Source: Candidatus Nomurabacteria bacterium RIFCSPHIGHO2_01_FULL_40_20
GTDB taxonomy: Bacteria > Patescibacteriota > Minisyncoccia > Phycocordibacterales > UBA9973
DNA: 49,302 bases
Direction of reading: 5' to 3'
Assembly: GCA_001786835.1 (NCBI GenBank)
Contig: MFTO01000001.1
Coordinates: 1 to 49,302 of the forward strand
The translations under genes and the position numbers were made by a program. Below are positions 27,684 through 39,283 of the stretch, in pieces; position 1 is the first letter of the stretch, and every line of letters begins with the position of its first letter. Under the pieces are notes generated by a model. That model saw only the letters and a list, made by a program, of their open reading frames with translations, was not told the origin of the DNA and did not search any database.

Positions 27684-29369
27684 CTAATAAACTTCCTTGT
27701 TATAACATTGCTCACAGTAAATTATCTCTGGGCGCTCCGGCGCATAACTTGTTTCAAATTCGTTTTGACAGCCTTTATTCATACATTTTCTGTGCCAAAG
27801 TTTATTCGGATTTTGAAGTTTTATACGTTCACTAGTTCTGCAAAAGAAACACTTTCTTGGAATTGGAATTTGGTATTTTTGATAAAAAATTAATTCATTT
27901 TTCACAATTTTATAATTTCTCTCACATTTCTCACAAGCTAGTGTTTCGTTTAGAATACTGTCTCCTACGTCATTTATAGAATCTGGAATACTATCTCTGG
28001 GCATTGTTTCCTTGCCAGTAGTTTTTTGTAAGTTATCCCACCACTTAAAGCCAGCTTTTAATGCCTCATCTTTACTCAACGGAAAATACTCTTGTGCCAT
28101 AGTTTCGTTGTAGCCAAAGTTGGACATATCACTTGGAAAAAATTCCCCCCATTCTCCCGTGTTTTTCATGTGTTCAATAATTTTATCCTTTAATTTCAAA
28201 TATTCTTCTTTAGTGTATTGTTTATTTAAAATACAATACTCTCCATGTTTAATTCCAGAACAAGCAAATAGATGTTTAGATGAATGACAATTTTCTACAT
28301 AGGCAATTTCTTGATTTTTTAAAGAAAAAATTGAGAAAAGTGCTCGATAATCATGGTCAGGAGTTAAACCCTCATAGCACTCCTCACATTTTCCTGCTGG
28401 AGTCATATCGTAACTATCTTTTATATCCCCTCCTATCAACAAAAACCTTACATTTTCAGAATTTCTTGCTACAAAAGAATCTTTCACATTTTTACAATCC
28501 ATAATCAAATCTCCAGTAGAATTTATACTATTAACCACATAGGCATATCTTCTTATTTCTTTTAAAAGAAAATCTGCGAATTCTTTTTTTGCTCTTTCGT
28601 TACCGGAATAAGTTTCCAAATGATAACCTTCAACAATCTTTTCATATTCTTCCTTGGTGTATTGTTTATTTAAAATACAATACTTTTTCTGGCGTAAGTT
28701 TACGCACATAAAACAATCAGAACAACCTTTGGAGTCTACACAAAAAGAACAATCATTAAGCCCCGTGGAAGAATAGCAACTTCGGCAGTCATAACAACTC
28801 TCTAAAAATATAGAATCGTAAATAATTTGTGAATTGTAAAAGAGATTAAGAGAATCCATAACGTCCCTGGTTTCTGGCCCCGCAACAGAATAAGAATACA
28901 TCACATCTTCACTATACCAAGACATTGACACCATATAGCAATTTTTCGCAAATGTAACATTTTGCGTATACTCACAATTTACACTTCCAACACCGTCGTC
29001 ATTTATAAGTGATAATAATGGCACTTTATCTTGTAGTTCACGAAATTGTTCAAAAAACGGACGTGTGAAATCAAAATCTTTACCATAAGATTTTGGATCC
29101 CATTTGTCACCCCACCAGCATTTATTGCAATACACTGTAAGAGGTTTATCAGGATGATATAGAGAAATTATTTTCTTTTCGCACATATTACAAGTACGGT
29201 TATAAAAACTCAAATCATTCCGCCATGCTAGACGTCTTTGAAGACGACAATCTGGACAAAACGTCGGCGCCGGTACTCCTATTTTTTCATAAAACGAAAA
29301 ATCATCCGGTTCAATCACGAAATCTTTTTTGCAATTTTGGCATGTTTTGTTTTCTACTTTATACTCCAT
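27684..29369 (-). CDS. Large Cys-rich double-zinc-ribbon-like protein, paralog B
   Basis: CQNCKKDFVIEPDDFSFYEKIGVPAPTFCPDCRLQRRLAWRN; two NKQYTKEEY motifs; C-terminal YCEQCYNKEVY. Confidence 0.87.
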   Translation of the reverse strand: MEYKVENKTCQNCKKDFVIEPDDFSFYEKIGVPAPTFCPDCRLQRRLAWRNDLSFYNRTCNMCEKKIISLYHPDKPLTVYCNKCWWGDKWDPKSYGKDFDFTRPFFEQFRELQDKVPLLSLINDDGVGSVNCEYTQNVTFAKNCYMVSMSWYSEDVMYSYSVAGPETRDVMDSLNLFYNSQIIYDSIFLESCYDCRSCYSSTGLNDCSFCVDSKGCSDCFMCVNLRQKKYCILNKQYTKEEYEKIVEGYHLETYSGNERAKKEFADFLLKEIRRYAYVVNSINSTGDLIMDCKNVKDSFVARNSENVRFLLIGGDIKDSYDMTPAGKCEECYEGLTPDHDYRALFSIFSLKNQEIAYVENCHSSKHLFACSGIKHGEYCILNKQYTKEEYLKLKDKIIEHMKNTGEWGEFFPSDMSNFGYNETMAQEYFPLSKDEALKAGFKWWDNLQKTTGKETMPRDSIPDSINDVGDSILNETLACEKCERNYKIVKNELIFYQKYQIPIPRKCFFCRTSERIKLQNPNKLWHRKCMNKGCQNEFETSYAPERPEIIYCEQCYNKEVY

Positions 29370-29384
29370 ATTTTAACCATTCTC

Positions 29385-30623
29385 CTATTCGTACGAATTA
29401 GAGAATACAATTTCGCTTGTTGGTTGTCTTTTCCAAAAATGAAGAATGAAAAAGCCAGTCAGTACGAAAATAGTCAAAATACCCATAGCGAGGCGATAGG
29501 AAGATGGTTCACTACCTAGGAATAAAATGGTTCCACCCCAAGCCAGAGGCCCGACAAAAGTCGCGAACCGCTCCATTAGAGTGTAAAAAGAAAATCCGTA
29601 ACCCATATCATCTTTCGTAAGTAAAGTGCTCATATAAGCGCGAGTAACAGCCCACATCGAGCCAATTAAAAGTCCCACTGGAACAGTCAAAATAAAAAAC
29701 ATTTTAAAACTAGGCGCTAGAGCTATAGCTGGTAAAATAACCACCCAACCTAGAAGTATTATCTTTAACGTTTTAAGAGCACCTATGCGGTCAGCTATCC
29801 ACCCCCCTAAAATTCCACCTATAGCTCCAGTTAAAATTATACCCATCAGGAGGATTGATTTTGTCTTGTCCGGCACAGAAAATACACGCTCTATGTAGAT
29901 AGAATAATTATTACTCGCCGTAATCAGGGCGTCATTAAAAAAGAAAAAAGCGACGAGCATCGGAGCCGCAATAGAAATTCTGAAAAAATTAAACATCTTG
30001 CTTTTAAATATTTTGGTCTCCTCTTTCATCATCCGCAAGGAAATTCCAGACTCCATTTTTCTCTCTTCTTTAAATAAAATCATCATCGGTAAAGCCAAAA
30101 CAAAGAAAATCCCTATCGCTGGAATTAGGGGGTCCAGTCTAGAGGCAGATAGTGGAAGCGTTACCAGAAGACCACAGATTTGACCTAGAGCATTTGAGGA
30201 TTGGCCGATGCCAGAAGCGCGAGCGCGATGGCCTTCGTCAGCAATATCTGCAATCATTGGATTAAAAAATACAAACGAAAGTTGATAAAAATATTGGCCG
30301 AGCAAAAAGAAAAGAGCAACTAGAAAAATATTCGGAGTATCAGCATAAGCAAACAGTACTACTAGACTATAACTTATAAAAGTGCCAAAAGTCGCAATAT
30401 TTAAGAAAAATTTCCTTCCACCATGTTTGTCTGTATAAGCCGCGAGAGTAGGCGCGCTGAAAAGCAAGATAATAGTAGTGATAGCGAAAATAGCGTTATA
30501 CCAAAAATCCGACAGTCCTCCATCTATCACCAGCCATTGTCCGAAGTAAAGGAGAAAGTTTATTAAAACAAAGGAATTAGCGAAGTCATACAAACACCAC
30601 AGAAAAAGACGTTTCTTATTCAT
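29385..30623 (-). CDS. MFS transporter (Atg22/UMF1-like)
   Basis: LWCLYDFANSFVLINFLLYFGQWLV..., 12-TM-like organisation. Confidence 0.82.
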   Translation of the reverse strand: MNKKRLFLWCLYDFANSFVLINFLLYFGQWLVIDGGLSDFWYNAIFAITTIILLFSAPTLAAYTDKHGGRKFFLNIATFGTFISYSLVVLFAYADTPNIFLVALFFLLGQYFYQLSFVFFNPMIADIADEGHRARASGIGQSSNALGQICGLLVTLPLSASRLDPLIPAIGIFFVLALPMMILFKEERKMESGISLRMMKEETKIFKSKMFNFFRISIAAPMLVAFFFFNDALITASNNYSIYIERVFSVPDKTKSILLMGIILTGAIGGILGGWIADRIGALKTLKIILLGWVVILPAIALAPSFKMFFILTVPVGLLIGSMWAVTRAYMSTLLTKDDMGYGFSFYTLMERFATFVGPLAWGGTILFLGSEPSSYRLAMGILTIFVLTGFFILHFWKRQPTSEIVFSNSYE

Positions 30624-30641
30624 AAAATGATTTTACCATAA

Positions 30642-32396
30642 TTAATAGACTTCTTTTTGATAACATTGTTTGCAGAAAATTTTCTCGGGACGGCTAGGCG
30701 CATACATTGTCTCAAATTCATTCATGCATTTACCATCATGTTCATGTCCTGCCAAATCACACATACAATCTCGCTTGTAGAAACGAAAAGGATTTTTCCA
30801 TTTCAACCTTTGATAATATCTACAATTTGGGCAAAGTCTCGGCAACGGTAAGTTCATTTGCCTGTAAAAGGCGAGTTCGTCTCTTAAAATTCTATAAGCT
30901 GAAAGGCATTGTGTTTTAGTGTCACCTTTATTGGGACATTTTATGACTTCATCACAAATAGCATCAGAAACATCATGTATGGAATCTAGTAAATCTTCTG
31001 TAGTTACAGTCGATGAATAAGATTTTAATTCTGGCTCCTTCCATTTATAACCCAGTAAAATGGCTTCCTCTTTTGTAATCGGGTGTTCTTCAAAAGCGAT
31101 AGTTTCATTATAGGCAAAAGGTGAAATTTCTTCAGGAAAGTATTCACCATATAGGTATTTTCTGCCTATTTTATTTATATATGGCATTTCGTTCATATGT
31201 ACTTTTATTCTATCGACAAGTTCAAAATACTCATCTTTCCCATATTGCTTGTTTAAAATACAATATTGTTTTTTATTTAAACCCGCACAACCAAAACAAT
31301 CGGAACACCCTTTACACTGGTCAGAATAAAATAAATTTTTGCTTCCACCTCCACAACTAAAAGAATAAAAAACTCTACTTCCACCTCTCCCGCCGATAGC
31401 AAATTCATAACACTCTTCCACTTTACCCGTAAAAACTAAATCTTGCGAATCTTTTGTTGTATTCACTCCAAAAAATACATACTTCATATTTTCTCCATCA
31501 ACAAGCCCATAGCAGTGATATATGTTTTTTGAATTTTCTATAAAATCTCCAACCACATTTACTGAATTTTTTATATACGCATGTTTATGTATGGCTTTTT
31601 TTGCAAGTTCCGTAAATTTATCTTTTGCTTCACACTGTCCTGAATACGTATCTAATTTTAATGTAGTAATGCTATTTTCATATTCCTCTTTTGTAAGTTG
31701 TTTATTTCTGAAAACATAACTTTTATTACGTAAACTTGAAGATATACAGCAGTTATTGCAATTTGAACAGTCATATAAAAAATGAGAACTAATGCATCGA
31801 TCGCTTTCAACTAAAAAAGTCGAGTTATAATTTTGACTTGAGCGTACAAGTTCATATCCCTTTTCATTGGCTTTGATTATGAGAGAATCGAGGCAATTCT
31901 TATTATGCTTAAAAAAACATCGCGAATATTTGATGTTTTCATTGGACGGACTAACAAAAGACAAATAAATATTTTTGCTTGTATAACAAAAATTAGCATA
32001 TTCACAACCCTCTCCATTTCTCTCATTCTGGTCGAGCGCTCGATGCGGAACAACACTCTTTAACTTTTTGAATTGTTCAAAAAAGGGTTCTGAAAAATCG
32101 TAATCTCTGCCATAATCGAATGCATCCCAATTATCGCTTAAATGACATTTTACACACCAAGTAGGAATAAGGGAATCAGAACTATACATAGAAATTATAG
32201 ATTTTTTACAGTTCTCACAGTTACGCTTATATAAAGACCGCTCGTTTACAAAAGTTAATTTTCTTATAAATCTGCAATGAGGACACCAAGTCGGCGCTGG
32301 CACGCCTATTTTTTCATAAAACGAAAAATCATCCGGCTCAATCACGAAATCTTTTTTGCAATTCTGGCACCCTACATTTTTTGATTTGTATTCCAT
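30642..32396 (-). CDS. Large Cys-rich double-zinc-ribbon-like protein, paralog C
   Basis: CQNCKKDFVIEPDDFSFYEKIGVPAPTWCPHCRFIRKLTFVN; NKQYGKDEY; C-terminal FCKQCYQKEVY. Confidence 0.87.
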   Translation of the reverse strand: MEYKSKNVGCQNCKKDFVIEPDDFSFYEKIGVPAPTWCPHCRFIRKLTFVNERSLYKRNCENCKKSIISMYSSDSLIPTWCVKCHLSDNWDAFDYGRDYDFSEPFFEQFKKLKSVVPHRALDQNERNGEGCEYANFCYTSKNIYLSFVSPSNENIKYSRCFFKHNKNCLDSLIIKANEKGYELVRSSQNYNSTFLVESDRCISSHFLYDCSNCNNCCISSSLRNKSYVFRNKQLTKEEYENSITTLKLDTYSGQCEAKDKFTELAKKAIHKHAYIKNSVNVVGDFIENSKNIYHCYGLVDGENMKYVFFGVNTTKDSQDLVFTGKVEECYEFAIGGRGGSRVFYSFSCGGGSKNLFYSDQCKGCSDCFGCAGLNKKQYCILNKQYGKDEYFELVDRIKVHMNEMPYINKIGRKYLYGEYFPEEISPFAYNETIAFEEHPITKEEAILLGYKWKEPELKSYSSTVTTEDLLDSIHDVSDAICDEVIKCPNKGDTKTQCLSAYRILRDELAFYRQMNLPLPRLCPNCRYYQRLKWKNPFRFYKRDCMCDLAGHEHDGKCMNEFETMYAPSRPEKIFCKQCYQKEVY

Positions 32397-32402
32397 ATTT
32401 TT

Positions 32403-32434
32403 TCATTCTAACATTCTATAGAACATTGGAATGA
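32403..32434. repeat. 32-bp palindromic repeat, copy 2
   Basis: Identical to 24175-24206. Confidence 0.93.
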
Positions 32435-32439
32435 TATTT

Positions 32440-33141
32440 TTAGAGCTTCTCTGGTATCAAAAGCGCTACGGATTCAATCAAAGTCTTTGGAGAGGAGCCC
32501 GATTGACGGAGAAACTGCCGAGCTTTCATTATCTGCTCAAACACTCGTACACTTTCTTTACCCCATAGGAATTTCCTATGTGGGGCATGGAGGGCAAGCT
32601 CAAGAGTATTTAGAAATTTTAAGGCTTTACTCCTGATAGAGTCGTCCATTATTTCATTTTCCGGCTCTACCAGTAATTCTTTTAAAAAATCAATTCTACC
32701 TCTCAGTGAGAGTTTTATAAATTTTTCCCCCAGAGCTATATCTCCTTTTTTATCGTCCGCAGAAATAACATAGAACCTAGAAACCAAAGTCGGCAGAAGC
32801 GCGTTTACATCCGGAACAACCAGAAAAAAGTGAGTATTCTCTATCGGCTCTTCAAAGAGCTTGAGCATTGTCCCTTGCGCGTCTAGAGAAAAATTATTAG
32901 CGCAGATTATAAAAAATTTCTTCTCTCCTATTCCCCGCTCGCTACTCATGTCTTTGAGAGAGAAAGCTTCGTCAATTTTAAAATTATCAATGGCTATGTG
33001 AACCAAATCTGGGCTCGAAGGAGAAATATCAAAAATTTTCAAAAATTCCAAAATGGATTTTGTGATTTCTTCCCTCGCTCCTTCCACTAAATAAGCATGA
33101 TGTAGATTTTCTTTATCAAAATGTTTATTGATTAGGTTCAT
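32440..33141 (-). CDS. DNA polymerase III delta'-like subunit
   Basis: HHAYLVEGAREEITKSILEFL, FFIICANNFSLDAQGTMLKLFEEPIENTHFFLVVPDVNALLPTLVSRF. Confidence 0.85.
   Translation of the reverse strand: MNLINKHFDKENLHHAYLVEGAREEITKSILEFLKIFDISPSSPDLVHIAIDNFKIDEAFSLKDMSSERGIGEKKFFIICANNFSLDAQGTMLKLFEEPIENTHFFLVVPDVNALLPTLVSRFYVISADDKKGDIALGEKFIKLSLRGRIDFLKELLVEPENEIMDDSIRSKALKFLNTLELALHAPHRKFLWGKESVRVFEQIMKARQFLRQSGSSPKTLIESVALLIPEKL
32561..32585. repeat. 25-nt palindrome CCCCATAGGAATTTCCTATGTGGGG inside the delta'-like gene
   Basis: CATAGGAA/TTCCTATG stem extended by CCC/GGG with one bulge. Confidence 0.8.
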
Positions 33142-33142
33142 A

Positions 33143-33184
33143 GGTTCTAGGTTCTAGAAGCTAGTCACTAGCAACTAGTCCCTA
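33143..33184. repeat. Degenerate heptamer array GNNNCTA x6
   Basis: GGTTCTA GGTTCTA GAAGCTA GTCACTA GCAACTA GTCCCTA. Confidence 0.88.
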
Positions 33185-33187
33185 ATC

Positions 33188-35767
<2,580 letters not shown>

Positions 35768-35782
35768 AGCAAAATAAAAAAT

Positions 35783-37114
35783 ATGGATAAAGAAAAAAAG
35801 AACGGGCGCGGATTTATAGACATCCTCGTAGGGCTTCAATGGGGCGACGAGGGCAAAGGTAAAAATATTGACGACCTTCTTTTATCTAAAACATATCAAG
35901 GTGTTGCTCGCTTTCAAGGCGGAGCTAATGCGGGACACACTTTAAACTCCGCCGGAGTGAGCTTCATCGGGCACATCATCCCTTCAGGGTGTTTGCATGA
36001 AGGCATAGAACTCTACATCGGAAGTGAAGTTGTGGTAGATGTGGTTTCCTTGGTAAAAGAAATAAAAGAACTCAAAGAAAAAGGTTTTGATATTCTGCCG
36101 AGACTCTACATTTCCAATCGCGCAAAATTGGTCTCCTATATGCACCCATTTTTGGACCTTGCGGACGAAGCTTATCGCCAGGGATTCGGAGGCAAAATCG
36201 GCACGACTGCCAGGGGCATCGGTCCGGCATACAGTGATTCGCGGGCCAGACGCGGGCTTCTAGTAGGAGATGTGTTGTATGAAGATTTCAGCGATAAATC
36301 AGAAAATCTTGCCTTATTTCATAAAAACTTATTAAAACTCTACGCACAGGAGTATGGCTTTGAAATTCCAATGGAAAAAATAAAAGAGTCTAGAGAAAAT
36401 TGGTTAAACGCAATTGAAGAATTACGAAAAATGAATATTTGCGAACTTTCTAAACTCATAAACGAACGACTACAAGAAGGTAAAAATATTTTAGCCGAAG
36501 GCGCGCAAGGCATAATGCTCGACATTGATTTTGGAGATTATCCAAATGTGACGAGCTCGAACACCTTGCCTGCAAATATGTGCCTCGGACTCGGAGTGCC
36601 CCACGGCTATATCAGAAATATTTACGGCGTGATGAAAGCTTATACCACCAAAGTCGGAGGCGGACATTTCCCGGCTAGAATTTCCGACGAAAAAACAGAG
36701 AAACTTTTCCAAGACGCCGGCAATGAATTTGGCGCCACCACGGGGAGACCGCGGATGTGCGGATGGCTGGATTTGTTTGCCCTTGAATACGCAATAAGAA
36801 TTTCGGGAGTTAATAAAATTTTCATAAATAAAGCCGATATCTGTCCGACAGAAAAAGTAAAAGTCGTCACCGCCTATAAAAAAGATGGGAAAATCACGGA
36901 GGAATTCCCTCTCCGGCTCAACGACATCACCGAAGTCACCACGCAAGATTTGCCCGGCTGGGGCCAAGCGAACTTCGGCGTCAATAAAAAAGAAAACGCC
37001 TCGCCCGAACTCCTAACCTATTTAAACTATGTAAAACAAAAACTCGCCCCCTTCGGCGCCGAAATCATCTCCGTCGGCACCGGCCCCTCCCGTGAGCATT
37101 CGTTTGAGTTTTAG
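35783..37114 (+). CDS. purA: Adenylosuccinate synthetase
   Basis: VGLQWGDEGKGKNIDDL, GARFQGGANAGHT-like, GTTARGIGPAYSD. Confidence 0.95.
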   Translation: MDKEKKNGRGFIDILVGLQWGDEGKGKNIDDLLLSKTYQGVARFQGGANAGHTLNSAGVSFIGHIIPSGCLHEGIELYIGSEVVVDVVSLVKEIKELKEKGFDILPRLYISNRAKLVSYMHPFLDLADEAYRQGFGGKIGTTARGIGPAYSDSRARRGLLVGDVLYEDFSDKSENLALFHKNLLKLYAQEYGFEIPMEKIKESRENWLNAIEELRKMNICELSKLINERLQEGKNILAEGAQGIMLDIDFGDYPNVTSSNTLPANMCLGLGVPHGYIRNIYGVMKAYTTKVGGGHFPARISDEKTEKLFQDAGNEFGATTGRPRMCGWLDLFALEYAIRISGVNKIFINKADICPTEKVKVVTAYKKDGKITEEFPLRLNDITEVTTQDLPGWGQANFGVNKKENASPELLTYLNYVKQKLAPFGAEIISVGTGPSREHSFEF

Positions 37115-37128
37115 TAACAAAAAGAACA

Positions 37129-37710
37129 ATGGATAATAACACATCCTTTAATTCAACAATATATTCTTACGACAAAACAAAAGTTGGAAAAAGAATAGCA
37201 AGAAGCACAGATCGCTCTGTCTATAAATATGGAGAAAATGAGGTGATTAAATTCTCTTTCCTTGTCTTTTTTGTAAAAAAAATACGCAACAAGATGTTGA
37301 ATGATTATACAACTTGCAAAAAGTATTTAAAAGATTATTTAGTTATAACTACCGACGTAAGCAATCCTCTAAGAAGAGAACATATAGAGATTCAACCTTT
37401 CATACAAGGAGAAATTTTCTCATTAAAGCATACTAAAGATCCTAAACTGAGAATTCAATTAAAAGAAATTGTAGATATATCAGAAAAAATTATCAATGAT
37501 GGTTACAAAGAGGTAGATCTTGTAGGGCATGGCGGAATGTTTACTTTATGTTTAAGCAATATATTAGTAGACAAACAAGGAAAACTCAATATCGTTGATA
37601 TAACTTTCCTAGAAACTCGCTCTCTTGGTTTTGTGGGGTATTTTATAGCACCTTTTATTCCAATAATAAAAGCCCGCCAAAAGTATATAATTAATCGTTT
37701 TCTTAATTGA
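37129..37710 (+). CDS. Hypothetical protein with divergent kinase-like features
   Basis: SVYKYGENEVIKFS, IEIQPFIQGE, SNILVDKQGKLNIVDITFLE. Confidence 0.6.
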   Translation: MDNNTSFNSTIYSYDKTKVGKRIARSTDRSVYKYGENEVIKFSFLVFFVKKIRNKMLNDYTTCKKYLKDYLVITTDVSNPLRREHIEIQPFIQGEIFSLKHTKDPKLRIQLKEIVDISEKIINDGYKEVDLVGHGGMFTLCLSNILVDKQGKLNIVDITFLETRSLGFVGYFIAPFIPIIKARQKYIINRFLN

Positions 37711-37848
37711 GAAACTAAAAAAACTCCGTATTTAAGTATTCTCAGTAAAAGTGATTCAACCTTTTTATTTATTGTGCTTTGTGGTATAAAAATCTAGATA
37801 AAACAAGTTCTTAACGCTTAAAAAACTCCCACAGGAGGGGGCATTACT

Positions 37849-38226
37849 ATGAACACGATTGATCTTTCTCTCAGAACAGCTTCTGTATTAGTAGCTGTTC
37901 TGTTGATCTACCAACGATTCTTCAGTAAAGGAGGAAGCACTAGACACGTCGTTGGAGGAATAACTACAATGTTTCTCGGTATCCTCATCCTCATATTGGT
38001 AACAATCCGAGGCTTTGGAAAAGAAACTCCGATGACAATGGAATATGGAACACATATTGCAACAGGAACACTTTTTTTTGTTTTGTTATTCGTAACTGTC
38101 GCATTAGGCCTAAAAGCAAAACTAACGAAGAAGCATTCCCCTTTGCATCGCCCAATGGCAAATGCTACATTAGCATCTTTAGTCCTCACTCTCCTTGCAG
38201 CAGCTGTATCCATTACCTCCCATTAA
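37849..38226 (+). CDS. Small multi-TM hypothetical membrane protein
   Basis: Strong RBS (aggagggg) and four hydrophobic segments. Confidence 0.65.
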   Translation: MNTIDLSLRTASVLVAVLLIYQRFFSKGGSTRHVVGGITTMFLGILILILVTIRGFGKETPMTMEYGTHIATGTLFFVLLFVTVALGLKAKLTKKHSPLHRPMANATLASLVLTLLAAAVSITSH

Positions 38227-38230
38227 ACCA

Positions 38231-38275
38231 GCGGTTCTCTAGAAACTTAAAAACTTCTAGAGAACCGCTTTTTTT
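38231..38275 (+). terminator. Strong terminator
   Basis: GCGGTTCTCTAGAA...TTCTAGAGAACCGC followed by TTTTTTT. Confidence 0.9.
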
Positions 38276-38303
38276 ATTTACTGAAACACATTATAATTAG
38301 AAA

Positions 38304-38783
38304 ATGGAAGGTACTTTTTTACGACAGTCTGAGGAGAAAGATGAAAAGGCGGTTTATGATTTGCATGTTGCTGGACTCAAGCAATCTGAAAGTTATATTG
38401 CTGATCCGAGTTCAAGAGAAGAGCTTGATAAGGACTTAAAAAATATAAAAGAATCTTATATTGATAATGGTGGAGAATTTTTAGTACTCACAACTACTGA
38501 CAATGAAATTATCGGTATGGGTGGACTACGCAAAATTGACGACACAACGTCAGAAATAAAAAGAATGCGGGTTAATCTAGGTTTTCAAGGTAAAGGACTC
38601 GGTAGTCTAATTTTAGATAAACTCATAGAGAAAGCAAAAGAATTGGGTTATAAAAAATTAATCTTAGACACAGCACTCAAACAAAAAGTCGCTCAGCATT
38701 TGTATGAATCACGAGGATTTAAAGAATCAAACCGCGGAGAAGTCTTCGGCCAAGAAACCATATACTACGAACTAGAATTATAA
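38304..38783 (+). CDS. GNAT family N-acetyltransferase
   Basis: IIGMGGLRKIDDTTSEIKRMRVNLGFQGKGLGSLILDKLIEKAKELGYKKLILDT. Confidence 0.92.
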   Translation: MEGTFLRQSEEKDEKAVYDLHVAGLKQSESYIADPSSREELDKDLKNIKESYIDNGGEFLVLTTTDNEIIGMGGLRKIDDTTSEIKRMRVNLGFQGKGLGSLILDKLIEKAKELGYKKLILDTALKQKVAQHLYESRGFKESNRGEVFGQETIYYELEL

Positions 38784-38840
38784 ATAAAGAGACCTCCCAG
38801 TTTCATGGAAGGCCTTTTGTTCTCAGAACAACGCATTACG

Positions 38841-39152
38841 TTATCTGAAGATTTTCACGATTATTGCTTTCGCAACATGAGCATTGATCGGTCCGTCAGC
38901 CCCATCTGCAAAAACGAAGGTGGTGTCCTTTGTATACATATTTCCTTCTGCTACGTCCCAACCCTGCTCAGCTACATTCCACAGGAAGATAGTGTCCATC
39001 TCTTGCAGTTTTGCAAAGCTGTCATCTTCAACGACGACATCTGCACCCTGGTAAATGAGACGACACTTAGCAGATGGAGTATCGAGGAAGCAACCTGAGC
39101 AACTGGACAACGAAACACATGCGATCGAAAGAGAGAACAATAGCGTTTTCAT
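38841..39152 (-). CDS. Small predicted lipoprotein
   Basis: MKTLLFSLSIACVSLSSC lipobox-like signal. Confidence 0.6.
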   Translation of the reverse strand: MKTLLFSLSIACVSLSSCSGCFLDTPSAKCRLIYQGADVVVEDDSFAKLQEMDTIFLWNVAEQGWDVAEGNMYTKDTTFVFADGADGPINAHVAKAIIVKIFR

Positions 39153-39283
39153 GGCAAAAACTTTGATTTGATTATAAAAATCAGCAAAATTTACTTACTT
39201 TTATAACCAAACCAAAAGCCATTATCTGAGTAGAAGTATAGCATACAATTACCTATTTGTCAATAGTAAATTGACCAAAATGA

